Position numbers and translations under genes: made by a program. A stretch of DNA of 64,000 nucleotides from Hydractinia symbiolongicarpus. Its lineage: Eukaryota; Cnidaria; Hydrozoa; Anthoathecata; Hydractiniidae. The notes beneath the pieces are model-generated. The model saw only the letters and a list, made by a program, of their open reading frames with translations, made no database searches and was not told the origin of the DNA. Numbering within the stretch: the stretch's first letter is position 1; each line of letters starts with the position of its first letter. This document shows, piece by piece, positions 46,238 to 59,200 of the stretch. The stretch spans positions 28,250,501 to 28,314,500 of the forward strand of contig NC_079886.1 of NCBI RefSeq assembly GCF_029227915.1, read 5' to 3'.

Positions 46238-49229
46238 TTACCACTAAAACGCATAAGACTTGTAAATTTCAAAAACGATTTCATTCTTGATGAGACGCTG
46301 AATAAAAGGAGTTTAATCGCCGGCAAACGAAAACCCACGCTTTCCCGTATATCCCGGACTCGGCCCGTATAGTCGAATGTATACAAAGAAAGTACCCAGG
46401 GAGTAAACTCATTTTCCGAACGATTTTTTAAATTATTTTTTCACTACTAAAACGCATGAGACTTGTAGTTTTCAAAAATGATTTCATTTTTGATGAGACG
46501 CTGAATAAAAAGAGTTTAATCGCCGGCAAACGAAAACCCGGGAGTTCCCGTAAATCCCGGGCTTGACCCGTATAGTCAAATGTATAGAAAGAAAGTAAAC
46601 TGGCAGTAAACTCATTTCCCGAACGATTTTTTAAATTAATTTTTTACCACTAAAACGCATAAGACTTGTAAATTTCAAAAACGATTTCATTCTTGATGAG
46701 ACGCTGAATAAAAGGAGTTTAATCTCCGGCAAACGAAAACCCGCGATTTCCCGTAAATCCCAGACTCGGCCCGTATAGTCAAAAGTATACAAAGAAAGTA
46801 CGCAGGGAGTAAACTCATTTCCCGAACGATTCTTTAAATTATTTTTCACCACTAAAACGCATGAGACTTGTAGTTTTCAAAACTGATTTCATTTTTGATG
46901 AGACGCTGAATAAAAGGAGTTTAATCGCCGGCAAACGAAAACCCGCGCTTTCCCGTATATCCCGGACTCGGCCCGTATAGTCGAATGTATACAAAGAAAG
47001 TACCCAGGGAGTAAACTCATTTTCCGAACTATTTTTTAAATTATTTTTTCACCACTAAAACGCATGAGACTTGTAGTTTTCAAAAATGATTTCATTTGTG
47101 ATGAGACGCTGAATAAAAGGAGTTTAATCGCCGTCAAACGAAAACCCGGGAGTTCCCGTAAATCCCGGGCTTGACCCGCATAGTCGAATGTATAGAAAGA
47201 AAGTAAACTGGGAGTAAACTCATTTCCCGAACGATTTTTTAAATTATTTTTTTACCACTAAGACGCATGAGACTTGTAGTTTTCAAAACTGATTTCATTT
47301 TTGATGAGACGCTGAATAAAGGGAGTTTAATCGCCGGCAAACGAAAACCCGCGCTTTCCCGTATATTCCGGACTCGGCCCGTATAGTCGAATGTATAGAA
47401 AGAAAGTAAACTGGGAGTAAAGTCATTTCCCGAACGATTTTTTAAAATAATTTTTTACCACTAAAACGCATAAGACTTGTAGTTTTCAAAAACGATTTCA
47501 TTCTTGATGAGACGCTGAATAAAAGGAGTTTAATCTCCGGCAAACGAAAACCTGCGATTTCCGTAAATCCCAGACTCGGCCCGTATAGTCAAATGTATAC
47601 AAATAAAGTACGCAGGGAGTAAACTCATTTCCCGAACGATTCTTTAAATTATTTTTCACCACTAAAACGCATAAGACTTGTAGTTTTCAAAAATGATTTC
47701 ATTTTTGATGAGACGCTGAATAAAAGAAGTTTAATCGCCGGCAAACGAAAACCCGCGATTTCCCGTAAATCCCGGGCTTGGCCCGTATAGTCGAATGTAT
47801 ACAAAGAAAGTACCCAGGGAGTAAACCCATTTCCCGAACGATTTTTTAAATTATTTTTTCACCACTAAAACGCATGAGACTTGTAGTTTTCAAAAATGAT
47901 TTCATTTTTGATGAGACGCTGAATAAAAGGAGTTTAATCGCCGGCAAACGAAAACCCGGGAGTTCCTGTAAATCCCGGGCTTGACCCGTATAGTCGAATG
48001 TATAGAAAGAAAGTAAACTGGGAGTAAACTCATTTCCCGAACGATTTTTTAAATTAATTTTTTACCACTAAAACGCATAAGACTTGTAGTTTTCAAAAAC
48101 GATTTCATTCTTGATGAGACGCTGAATAAAAGGAATTTAATCTCCGGCAAACGAAAACCCGCGATTTCCCGTAAATCCCAGACTCGGCCCGTATAGTCAA
48201 ATGTATACAAAGAAAGTACGCAGGGAGTAAACTCATTTCCCGAACGACTCTTTAAATTATTTTTCACCACTAAAACGCATGAGACTTGTAGTTTTTAAAA
48301 ATGATTTCATTTTTGATGAGACGCTGTATAAAAGAAGTTTAATCGCCGGCAAGGGCTTGGCCCGTATAGTCGAATGTAAACAAAGAAAGCACCCAGGGAG
48401 TAAACTCATTTCCCGAACGATTTTTTAAATTATTTTTTCGCCACTAAAACGCATGAGACTTGTAGTTTTCAAAAATGATTTCATTTTTGATGAGACGCTG
48501 AATAAAAGGAGTTTAACCTCCGGCAAACGAAAACCCGCGATTTCCTGTAAATCCCGGGCTTGGCCCGTATAGTCGAATGTATACAAAGGAAAGTACCCAG
48601 GGAGTAAACTCATTTCCCGAACGATTTTTTAAATTATTTTTTTACCACTAAGACGCATGAGACTTGTAGTTTTTAAAAATAATTTCATTTTTGATGAGAC
48701 GCTGTATAAAAGAAGTTTAATCGCCGGCAAGGGCTTGGCCCGTATAGTCGAACGAAACGAAGAAAGCACCCAGGGAGTAAACTCATTTCCCGAACGATTT
48801 TTTAAATTATTTTTTCGCCACTAAAACGCATGAGACTTGTAGTTTTCAAAAATGATTTCATTTTTGATGAGACGCTGAATAAAAGGAGTTTAATCTCAGG
48901 CAAACGAAAACCCGCGATTTCCCCTAAATCCCGGAACCGGCCCGTATAGTCAAAAGTATACAAAGAAAGTACCCAGGGAGTAAACTCATTTCCCGAACGA
49001 TTCTTTAAATTATTTTTTCACCATTAAAACGCATGAGACTTGTAGTTTTCAAAACTGATTTCATTTTTGATGAGACGCTGAATAAAAGGAGTTTAATCGC
49101 CGGCAAACGAAAACCCGCGCTTTCCCGTATATCCCGGACTCGGCCCGTATAGTCGAATGTATACAAAGAAAGTACCCAGGGAGTAAACTCATTTTCCGAA
49201 CGATTTTTTAAATTATTTTTTTACCACTA
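46238..49229 (+). repeat. Left flank of LINE copy B, paralogous to 1-5047
   Basis: The offset to the left block is 46237 at its start, 44617 at 3432/48049 and 44182 at the LINE junction. The first change equals 8 monomers, explained by a lost monomer here plus the 4-mer and 3-mer duplications there. The second equals two 203-bp monomers plus 29 bp. Two adjacent-class 174-bp monomers occur here (TATAAA at 48327 and 48705), against one in the left block. Confidence 0.85.
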
Positions 49230-50426
49230 TGATACCTGTATGATTCTTAGACAACGTTCATGAATACGATTGATTCGATTATTCGCAACTTTTCCACAAA
49301 ACATCCATACTAAGGGACAGTAAGAAAACTGAGACAAAATAAATGAATTGAAGAGAAAACGCTTCATCTTGGGTGTCAAAAAGGAAGATATTCTTTGAAG
49401 CACGTTGAGTTTCCTACTAGCCTTATTACAGATGTTTTTGACATGCGAATGAAAGTTTAGTCTCGAGTCAATCGTAACACCAAGAAGCACTACAGACGAT
49501 TTACACGCAATTTTCAAATGGTTAAATATCAAACTTTCATCGTGATGACCTAATACAATATATTGATACTTTTTCAAATTTATTGCTAAGTAATTTTCAT
49601 AAAACCAATTATTAACTATGACCAAATTAGTAAGCAGTGTTTGTTTTACATCTTCTAATGAATTTTCACAAGCATATAAGGTGTTATCATCTGCAAAGTT
49701 ACAAAGGGATGATTGAATAATGAACCAGAATAAATCGGTTATAGAATAATTGAAGAAAGGAGGTCCTAAGATTGATCCTTGTGGAACTCCAACTTGAAGA
49801 GGAAGCCATTCGCTAAAAGAAGAATTTATTCTGGTTCTCTGAAAACGATTTTTCAAGTATGAGTGAATAAATAATAAAGAAGATTCAGAAAAACCATAGG
49901 CATGCAGCTTTGCAATAAGCAAATCATGGTTGATAGTATCAAAAGCTTTTGAAAGGTCCATTAGCACTGCTCCAACTACACCCTTATTATCAAGTGTGCT
50001 TTTCCATTGTTCAATCATTCGAATGAGAGCATATTGTGTATTATAACCCTTTCTGAAGCCTGATAGATGAGGGCTGAGTTTGTCATGCATAAAAGTGTGC
50101 ATTTGATTAAGAATAATTCTTTCAAAAACTTTTGATAAACAGGGAAGCAAGCTAACAGGTCTATAGTTCTCCTTATCATTACAGTCATCCTTCTTAAAAA
50201 CAGGTATAACCTCTGCAAGTTTTAAATCATCAGGAAAAATATTAGACTGTAAACAAAAATTTATAATACTAGTGAGGATAGGAACAAAGATATGAATAAA
50301 CTTTTTCAACATAAAAACTGGAAAATCACCACTAACAGAAGATTTCTTTGCATCCATGTCTTTGATGACTTTGAGAACATCAGGCTGTTCAACCAGCGAA
50401 AAATAGAACTTTTCATCATAACCCAC
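49227..50426 (-). pseudogene. LINE reverse transcriptase fragment, single domain (399 aa)
   Basis: One RT domain covering fingers, palm and part of the thumb. Motif A is LMDLSKAFD (Asp157), GVPQGS at 213-218, FADD at 244-247, then RIIQ followed by the junction-derived VS and a TAG supplied by satellite. The N-terminal start (GTG at 50426, upstream satellite) equals that of the first domain of copy A, and the C-terminal break equals that of the second domain of copy A. It lacks the thumb segment DDINGSYDELLSLC found in copy A. The frame is open with intact catalytic residues, but it is a fragment separated from its endonuclease. A shared TGA lies just upstream in the satellite-derived part. 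Confidence 0.85.
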
Positions 50427-50579
50427 ATTAAACTTCTTATATTCAGCGTCTCATCAAAAATGAAATCATTTTTGAAAACTACAAGTGTCATGCGTTTTAG
50501 TGGTGAAAATATAATTTAAAGAATCGTTCGGGAAATGAGTTTACTCCCTGCGTACTTCCTTTGTATAATTTTGACTATA
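50427..50579 (-). repeat. Inverted 153-bp satellite fragment, copy B
   Basis: Paralogue of 7448-7600 at an offset of 42979, with the same two breakpoints. Its plus-strand counterparts in this block are at 53575-53727 and 57138-57290. Confidence 0.92.
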
Positions 50580-50621
50580 TGGCACTGAGAGCGACTGTAG
50601 CGAGTCACGTACATTAGCAGC
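50580..50621 (+). other. LINE 5' leader remnant, copy B
   Basis: Same 42 bp as 7601-7642, leading to the ORF1 ATG in a good initiation context. Confidence 0.5.
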
Positions 50622-51704
50622 ATGGAAAATTTAACTAATACACCAATTGTAGAATTCATTGATACACTACTTCGTAAAATTAGCTCGACTTCAGATATTC
50701 CTATAATTCTTGAAAGAAATGGAGTTAAAGAAAGTGATGAATCGTTTATAGACCGCATGTATTCAAACATCAACTTACAAAAAATGAAAGGTGAGCTAAT
50801 ACACGATCTTAAAAACTACCTTGATGAATGTGTTAAAAATGTTGCTCTATCAAACCGTCACGTTTCTACTGAATGGGATAGTAATAAAATGTTTAGTGTG
50901 TTGGAGGAAAGGATTTTATTTTTGGAAAAGGAAGTAAATGCCAAAAATGAATTGATACAAATGTTATTAGCGACGAAATCATCAACGCGTGACGACATAC
51001 TACATAACTCTCATAGCTTCAACAAATTAAAATCTTGCGAAACAAACGAGAATTTTACAATTCCCAAGGACACCATTAAGGCAAAAATCATTAAACAGAG
51101 TTCCTTTATTCACGCAAATCGCTTTGAAAACTTGCCCATTGAAGAAATAATGGATGATGTAAATAGTGTTGCCAACGAAGTGCCGCATAAAACGCTGCGA
51201 AGGAGATCTGACAAAAAATCTAAAGTTACGCAAATAATTGGAGACTCGATTGTAAAAGAAGTGAAGGGCTGGAAACTTTCTTCAAACGAGAACAAGATTA
51301 TAGTGAAATCCTTCTCTGAAGCCACGACTAAATGCATGGAAAGTTACGCAATACCAACTACGAACATGTCTCCCGATAACATTATTATTCATTGTGGCAC
51401 TAACGATCTTAATAGAATCGAAACCGATCAAATTGCTCAAAACATAGTAAAATTGGCTATTGAATTGAAATCTGGTGAAAATAATGTAATGATATCGGGC
51501 ATAATTCAACGAAAAGACAGACTAAATGAAAAGGTGATGGCAGTCAACAAATCTCTCGCTCATCTTTGCGAACAAAGAAACATCGGCTTTATCAATAATG
51601 ATAATATAAACCCCGACTTGCATTTGAATAGAAGTCGGCTTCACCTAAATATGAAAGGGACTTCAATATTGTCTCGGAACTTTCTACAGGTGATTGAGGA
51701 TTGA
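50622..51704 (+). CDS. LINE ORF1 protein with coiled coil and SGNH/GDSL-like domain, copy B (360 aa)
   Basis: Same length and domain plan as copy A: coiled coil about 86-118, GDS at 207-209, GTND at 259-262, LHLN at 340-343. I noticed two base differences from copy A: ATT to CTT at codon 30 (Ile to Leu, 50709) and a silent C to G near 51638. This near-identity, with an open frame in both, points to a recent duplication or ongoing gene conversion. It ends in TGA at 51702-51704, after which the same frame continues into the endonuclease. Role and uncertainty about catalysis are as for copy A. Confidence 0.88.
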   Translation: MENLTNTPIVEFIDTLLRKISSTSDIPIILERNGVKESDESFIDRMYSNINLQKMKGELIHDLKNYLDECVKNVALSNRHVSTEWDSNKMFSVLEERILFLEKEVNAKNELIQMLLATKSSTRDDILHNSHSFNKLKSCETNENFTIPKDTIKAKIIKQSSFIHANRFENLPIEEIMDDVNSVANEVPHKTLRRRSDKKSKVTQIIGDSIVKEVKGWKLSSNENKIIVKSFSEATTKCMESYAIPTTNMSPDNIIIHCGTNDLNRIETDQIAQNIVKLAIELKSGENNVMISGIIQRKDRLNEKVMAVNKSLAHLCEQRNIGFINNDNINPDLHLNRSRLHLNMKGTSILSRNFLQVIED

Positions 51705-52437
51705 CACAAAAAACCTGTCGAAATTTACGACACAGATCCACCGAACACTGCCTCAGATACTTTTGATTCAACATATGATATTTTCACTCTACGTCGCAGT
51801 AACATGTGTAACTTGATAGTCGGTCATTTGAACGTAAACTCGTTGCGAAACAAGTTCGAAGCAATTGATTTAACTTTCAAGCACAATATTGATGTTCTGC
51901 TTCTAACTGAAACGAAAATAGATGAATCGTTCACTGATGCTCAATTTAAGTTAGATAATTACGCAATTCTGAGGAAAGATAGAAATGGACATGGTGGCGG
52001 TATTTTACTCTATATAAATGAAAATATTCCCTTCAAAGTGTTGCGAAAATATACTTTACCGGATGATATCGAAGTTTTAGTTGTCGAAATAAATCTTCGA
52101 AAACGCAAATGGCTTTTAATCGGTGCATATAAACCACCGTTACAAAAAAATTACTACTTCTAAACTCAAATCGCAAATGTATTGATTTCACATCTCAACT
52201 ATCACGAAAACATCATAATTATGGGTGATTTAAACATGGAAATAAGTGACACAGATTTCGATAACTTCATTTCAACATACGACCTCCATAGACTAATCAA
52301 ATCACCAACCTGCTTTAAGTCAAGTACTTCGCCTTCTTGCATTGATCACATATTAACAAATCAACCAAATTTCTTTAAAAATAGTGTAACAATCGAAACT
52401 GGCATATCAGATTGGCATTTATTTGTTGGAAGTGTAA
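51705..52437 (+). pseudogene. LINE APE-type endonuclease with one internal stop, copy B
   Basis: Uninterrupted by the SINE, so the domain can be read whole. The frame follows the ORF1 TGA directly, with an ATG at 51804, GHLNVNSLRNKF, TETKIDESF, GHGGGILLYI and IGAYKPP. The single TAA at 52161-52163 is followed in the same frame by IMGDLNMEI, the segment IKSPTCFKSSTSPSCIDHIL, and SDWHLFVGSVI. One base change would explain the stop, and it is shared with copy A, so it predates the duplication. The frame continues into satellite from 52438 to the TAG at 52563-52565. The roughly 200-residue linker to RT seen in intact relatives is missing. Confidence 0.87.
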
Positions 52438-53249
52438 TAAGACGCATGAGACTTGTCGTTTTCAAAAATGATTTCATTTTTGATGAGACGCTGAATAAAA
52501 GGAGTTTAATCGCCGGCAAACGAAAACCCACGCTTTCCCGTATATCCCGGACTCGGCCCGTATAGTCGAATGTATACAAAGAAAGTACCCAGGGAGTAAA
52601 CTCATTTTCCGAACGATTTTTTAAATTATTTTTTTACCACTAAGACGCATGAGACTTGTCGTTTTCAGAAATGATTTCATTTTTGATGAGACGCTGAATA
52701 AAAGGAGTTTAATTGCCGGCAAACGAAAACCCACGATCTCCCGTAAATCCCGTACTCGGCCTGTATAGTCAAAAGTATACAAAGAAAGTACTCAGGGAGC
52801 AAACTCATTTCCCGAACGATTCTTTAAATTATTTTTTCATCACTGAAACGCATGAGACTTGTCGTTTTCAAAAATGATTTCATTTTTGATGAGACGCTGA
52901 ATAAAAGGAGTTTAATTGCCGGCAAACGAAAACCCACGATTTCCCGTAAATCCCGGACTCGGCCCGTATAGTCAAAAGTATACAAAGAAAGTACCCAGGG
53001 AGCTAACTCATTTCCCGAACGATTCTTTAAATTATTTTTTCACCACTAAAACGCATGAGACTTGTAGTTTTCAAAACTGATTTCATTTTTAATGAAACGC
53101 TGAATAAAAGGAGTTTAATCGCCGGCAAACGAAAACCCGCGCTTTCCCGTATATCCCGGACTCGGCCCGTATAGTCGAATGTATACAAAGAAAGTACCCA
53201 GGGAGTAAACTCATTTTCCGAACGATTTTTTAAATTATTTTTTCACCAC

Positions 53250-56200
53250 TAAAACGCATGAGACTTGTAGTTTTCAAAAATGATTTTATTTTTGATGAGA
53301 CGCTGAATAAAAGGAGTTAAATCGCCGGCAAACGAAAACCCGGGAGTTCCCGTAAATCCCGGGCTTGACCCGTATAGTCGAATGAATAGAAAGAAAGTAA
53401 ACTGGTAGTAAACTCATTTTCCAAACGATTTTTTAAATTATTTTTTCACCACTAAAACGCATAAAACTTGTAGTTTTCAAAAATGATTTCATTTTTGATG
53501 AGACGCTGAATAAAAGGAGTTTAATCTCCGGCAAACGAAAACCCGCGATTTCCCCTAAATCCCGGAACGGCCCGTATAGTCAAAATTATACAAAGAAAGT
53601 ACGCAGGGAGTAAACTCATTTCCCGAACGATTCTTTAAATTATATTTTCACCACTAAAACGCATGACACTTGTAGTTTTCAAAAATGATTTCATTTTTGA
53701 TGAGACGCTGAATATAAGAAGTTTAATCGCCGGCAATGGAAAACCCGCAATTTCCCGTAAATCCCGGGCTTGGCCCGTATAGTCGAATGTATACAAAGAA
53801 AGTACCCAGGGAGTAAACTCATTTCCCGAACGATTTTTAAAATTAATTTTTTACCACTAAAACGCATAAGACTTGTAGTTTTCAAAAACGATTTCATTCT
53901 TGATGAGACGCTGAATAAAAGGAGTTTAATCTCCGGCAAACGAAAACCCGCGATTTCCCGTAAATCCCAGACTCGGCCCGTATAGTCAAATGTATACAAA
54001 GAAAGTACGCAGGGAGTAAACTCATTTCCCGAACGATTCTTTAAATTATTTTTCACCACTAAAACGCATGAGACATGTAGTTTTTAAAAATAATTTCATT
54101 TTTGATGAGACGCTGTATAAAGGAAGTTTAATCGCCGGCAAGGGTTTGGCCCGTATAGCCGAATGTAAACAAAGAAAGCACCCAGGGAGTAAACTCATTT
54201 CCCGAACGATTTTTTAAATTATTTTTTCGCCACTAAAACGCATGAGACTTGTAGTTTTCAAAAATCATTTCATTTTTGATGAGACGCTGAATAAAAGGAG
54301 TTTAATCTCCCGCAAACGAAAACCCGCAATTTCCCCTAAATCCCGGAACCGGCCCGTATAGTCAAAAGTAAGCAAAGAAAGTACGCAGGGAGTAAACTCA
54401 TTTCCCGAACGATTCTTTAAATTATATTTTCACCACTAAAACGCATGACACTTGTAGTTGTCAAAAATGATTTCATTTTTGATGAGACGCTGAATAAAAG
54501 AAGTTTAATCGCCGGCAAACGAAAACCCGCGATTTCCCGTAAATCCCGGGCTTGGCCCGTATAGTCGAATGTATACAAAGAAAGTACCCAGGGAGTAAAC
54601 TCATTTCCCGAACGATTTTTTAAATTATTTTTTTACCACTAAGACGCATGAGACTTGTAGTTTTTAAAAATGATTTAATTTTTGATGAGACGCTGAATAA
54701 AAGGAGTATAATCGCCGGCAAACGAAAACCCGCGATTTCCCGTAAATCCCAGACTCGGCCCGTATAGTCAAAAGTATACAAAGAAAGTACCCAGGGAGTA
54801 TACTCATTTCCCGAACGATTCTTTAAATTATTTTTTCACCATTAAAACGCATGAGACTTGTAGTTTTCAAAACTGATTTCATTTTTGATGAGACGCTGAA
54901 TAAAAGGAGTTTAATCGCCGGCAAACGAAAACCCGCGCTTTCCCGTATATCCCGGACTCGGCCCGTATAGTCGAATGTATACAAAGAAAGTACCCAGGGA
55001 GTAAACTCATTTTCCGAACGATTTTTTAAATTATTTTTTTACCACTAAGACACATGAGACTTGTCGTTTTCAAAAATGATTTCATTTTTGATGAGACGCT
55101 GAATAAAAGGAGTTTAATTGCCGGCAAACGAAAAACCACGATTTCCCGTAAATCCCGGACTCGGCCCGTATAGTCAAAAGTATACAAAGAAAGTACCCAG
55201 GGAGCAAACTCATTTCCCGAACGATTCTTTAAATCATTTTTCCACTACTAAAACGCATAAGACTTGTAGTTTTGAAAACTGATTTCATTTTTGATGAGAC
55301 GATGAATAAAAGGAGTTTAATCTCCGGCAAACGAAAACCCGCGATTTACCCTAAATCCCGGAACCGGCCGGTATAGTCGAATGTATACAAAGAAAGTACG
55401 CAGGGAATAAACTCATTTCCCGAACGATTCTTTAAATTATATTTTCACCACTAAAACGCATGAGTCTTGTAGTTTTCAAAAATGATTTCATTTTTGATGA
55501 GACGCTGAATAAAAGGAGTTTAATCTCCGGCAAACGAAAACCCGCGATTTCCCGTAAATCCCAGACTCGGCCCGTATAGTCAAATGTATACAAAGAAAGT
55601 ACGCAGGGAGTAAACTCATTTCCCGAACGATTCTTTAAATTATTTTTCACCACTAAAACGCATGAGACATGTAGTTTTTAAAAATAATTTCATTTTTGAT
55701 GAGACGCTGTATAAAAGAAGTTTAATCGCCGGCAAGGGCTTGGCCCGTATAGTCGAATGTAAACAAAGAAAGCACCCAGGGAGTAAACTCATTTCCCGAA
55801 CGATTCTTTAAATTATTTTTTCGCCACTAAAACGCATGAGACTTGTAGTTTTCAAAAATGATTTCATTTTTGATGAGACGCTGAATAAAAGAAGTTTAAT
55901 CGCCGGCAAACGAAAACCCGCGATTTCCCGTAAATCCCGGGCTTGGCCCGTATAGTCGAGTGTATACAAAGAAAGTACCCAGGAAGTAAACTCATTTCCC
56001 GAACGATTTTTTAAATTATTTTTTTACCATTAAGACGCATGAGACTTGTAGTTTTCAAAAATGATTTCATTTTTGATGAGACGCTGAATAAAAGGAGTTT
56101 AATTGCCGGCAAACGAAAAACCACGATTTCCCGTAAATCCCGGACTCGGCCCGTATAGTCAAAAGTATACAAAGAAAGTACCCAGGGAGCAAACTCATTT

Positions 56201-59200
56201 CCCGAACGATTCTTTAAATCATTTTTCCACTACTAAAACGCATAAGACTTGTAGTTTTGAAAACTGATTTCATTTTTGATGAGACGATGAATAAAAGGAG
56301 TTTAATCTCCGGCAAACGAAAACCCGCGATTTACCCTAAATCCCGGAACCGGCCGGTATAGTCGAATGTATACAAAGAAAGTACGCAGGGAATAAACTCA
56401 TTTCCCGAACGATTCTTTAAATTATATTTTCACCACTAAAACGCATGAGTCTTGTAGTTTTCAAAAATGATTTCATTTTTGATGAGACGTTGAATAAAAG
56501 GAGTTTAATCTCCGGCAAACGAAAACCCGCGATTTCCCGTAAATCCCAGACTCGGCCCGTATAGTCAAATGTATACAAAGAAAGTACGCAGGGAGTAAAC
56601 TCATTTCCCGAACGATTCTTTAAATTATTTTTCACCACTAAAACGCATGAGACATGTAGTTTTTAAAAATAATTTCATTTTTGATGAGACGCTGTATAAA
56701 AGAAGTTTAATCGCCGGCAAGGGCTTGGCCCGTATAGTCGAATGTAAACAAAGAAAGCACCCAGGGAGTAAACTCATTTCCCGAACGATTCTTTAAATTA
56801 TTTTTTCGCCATTAAAACGCATGAGACTTGTAGTTTTCAAAAATGATTTTATTTTTGATGAGACGCTGAATAAAAGGAGTTAAATCGCCGGCAAACGAAA
56901 ACCCGGGAGTTCCCGTAAATCCCGGGCTTGACCCGTATAGTCGAATGAATAGAAAGAAAGTAAACTGGTAGTAAACTCATTTTCCAAACGATTTTTTAAA
57001 TTATTTTTTCACCACTAAAACGCATAAAACTTGTAGTTTTCAAAAATGATTTCATTTTTGATGAGACGCTGAATAAAAGGAGTTTAATCTCCGGCAAACG
57101 AAAACCCGCGATTTCCCCTAAATCCCGGAACGGCCCGTATAGTCAAAATTATACAAAGAAAGTACGCAGGGAGTAAACTCATTTCCCGAACGATTCTTTA
57201 AATTATATTTTCACCACTAAAACGCATGACACTTGTAGTTTTCAAAAATGATTTCATTTTTGATGAGACGCTGAATATAAGAAGTTTAATCGCCGGCAAT
57301 GGAAAACCCGCAATTTCCCGTAAATCCCGGGCTTGGCCCGTATAGTCGAATGTATACAAAGAAAGTACCCAGGGAGTAAACTCATTTCCCGAACGATTTT
57401 TAAAATTAATTTTTTACCACTAAAACGCATAAGACTTGTAGTTTTCAAAAACGATTTCATTCTTGATGAGACGCTGAATAAAAGGAGTTTAATCTCCGGC
57501 AAACGAAAACCCGCGATTTCCCGTAAATCCCAGACTCGGCCCGTATAGTCAAATGTATACAAAGAAAGTACGCAGGGAGTAAACTCATTTCCCGAACGAT
57601 TCTTTAAATTATTTTTCACCACTAAAACGCATGAGACATGTAGTTTTTAAAAATAATTTCATTTTTGATGAGACGCTGTATAAAGGAAGTTTAATCGCCG
57701 GCAAGGGTTTGGCCCGTATAGCCGAATGTAAACAAAGAAAGCACCCAGGGAGTAAACTCATTTCCCGAACGATTTTTTAAATTATTTTTTCGCCACTAAA
57801 ACGCATGAGACTTGTAGTTTTCAAAAATCATTTCATTTTTGATGAGACGCTGAATAAAAGGAGTTTAATCTCCCGCAAACGAAAACCCGCAATTTCCCCT
57901 AAATCCCGGAACCGGCCCGTATAGTCAAAAGTAAGCAAAGAAAGTACGCAGGGAGTAAACTCATTTCCCGAACGATTCTTTAAATTATATTTTCACCACT
58001 AAAACGCATGACACTTGTAGTTGTCAAAAATGATTTCATTTTTGATGAGACGCTGAATAAAAGAAGTTTAATCGCCGGCAAACGAAAACCCGCGATTTCC
58101 CGTAAATCCCGGGCTTGGCCCGTATAGTCGAATGTATACAAAGAAAGTACCCAGGGAGTAAACTCATTTCCCGAACGATTTTTTAAATTATTTTTTTACC
58201 ACTAAGACGCATGAGACTTGTAGTTTTTAAAAATGATTTAATTTTTGATGAGACGCTGAATAAAAGGAGTTTAATCGCCGGCAAACGAAAACCCGCGATT
58301 TCCCGTAAATCCCAGACTCGGCCCGTATAGTCAAAAGTATACAAAGAAAGTACCCAGGGAGTATACTCATTTCCCGAACGATTCTTTAAATTATTTTTTC
58401 ACCATTAAAACGCATGAGACTTGTAGTTTTCAAAACTGATTTCATTTTTGATGAGACGCTGAATAAAAGGAGTTTAATCGCCGGCAAACGAAAACCCGCG
58501 CTTTCCCGTATATCCCGGACTCGGCCCGTATAGTCGAATGTATACAAAGAAAGTACCCAGGGAGTAAACTCATTTTCCGAACGATTTTTTAAATTATTTT
58601 TTTACCACTAAGACACATGAGACTTGTCGTTTTCAAAAATGATTTCATTTTTGATGAGACGCTGAATAAAAGGAGTTTAATTGCCGGCAAACGAAAAACC
58701 ACGATTTCCCGTAAATCCCGGACTCGGCCCGTATAGTCAAAAGTATACAAAGAAAGTACCCAGGGAGCAAACTCATTTCCCGAACGATTCTTTAAATCAT
58801 TTTTCCACTACTAAAACGCATAAGACTTGTAGTTTTGAAAACTGATTTCATTTTTGATGAGACGATGAATAAAAGGAGTTTAATCTCCGGCAAACGAAAA
58901 CCCGCGATTTACCCTAAATCCCGGAACCGGCCGGTATAGTCGAATGTATACAAAGAAAGTACGCAGGGAATAAACTCATTTCCCGAACGATTCTTTAAAT
59001 TATATTTTCACCACTAAAACGCATGAGTCTTGTAGTTTTCAAAAATGATTTCATTTTTGATGAGACGCTGAATAAAAGGAGTTTAATCTCCGGCAAACGA
59101 AAACCCGCGATTTCCCGTAAATCCCAGACTCGGCCCGTATAGTCAAATGTATACAAAGAAAGTACGCAGGGAGTAAACTCATTTCCCGAACGATTCTTTA

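Larger units (their letters stand above)
9829..49229 (+). repeat. 203-bp satellite array, central block (about 194 monomers)
   Basis: An uninterrupted head-to-tail array in one orientation and in phase with the left block. No non-satellite sequence of note is present. Monomers fall into recurring variant classes distinguished mainly in the GC-rich block (GCGCTTTCCCG, GGGAGTTCCCG, GCGATTTCCCG, GCGATTTACCC, GCGATTTCCCC) and in the segment before the dyad. The classes are arranged in local higher-order units, listed separately. Confidence 0.97.
49230..52437. mobile_element. Rearranged CR1/L2-like LINE insertion, copy B
   Basis: A 3208-bp block with the same breakpoints and segment order as copy A. 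The 1573-bp length difference is accounted for exactly by one RT repeat (1203 bp) and the SINE (370 bp). The satellite phase across the insertion is again CCACTA followed by TAAGACGC. The shared breakpoints and shared disabling changes show common descent by segmental duplication, not two insertions. Confidence 0.87.

Noticed and set aside
49230-52437. Two independent LINE insertions at the same monomer position (site-specific element)
   Set aside because: Both copies share inner and outer breakpoints, the same disabling stop and the same flanking monomer order, so duplication of one insertion is far simpler.
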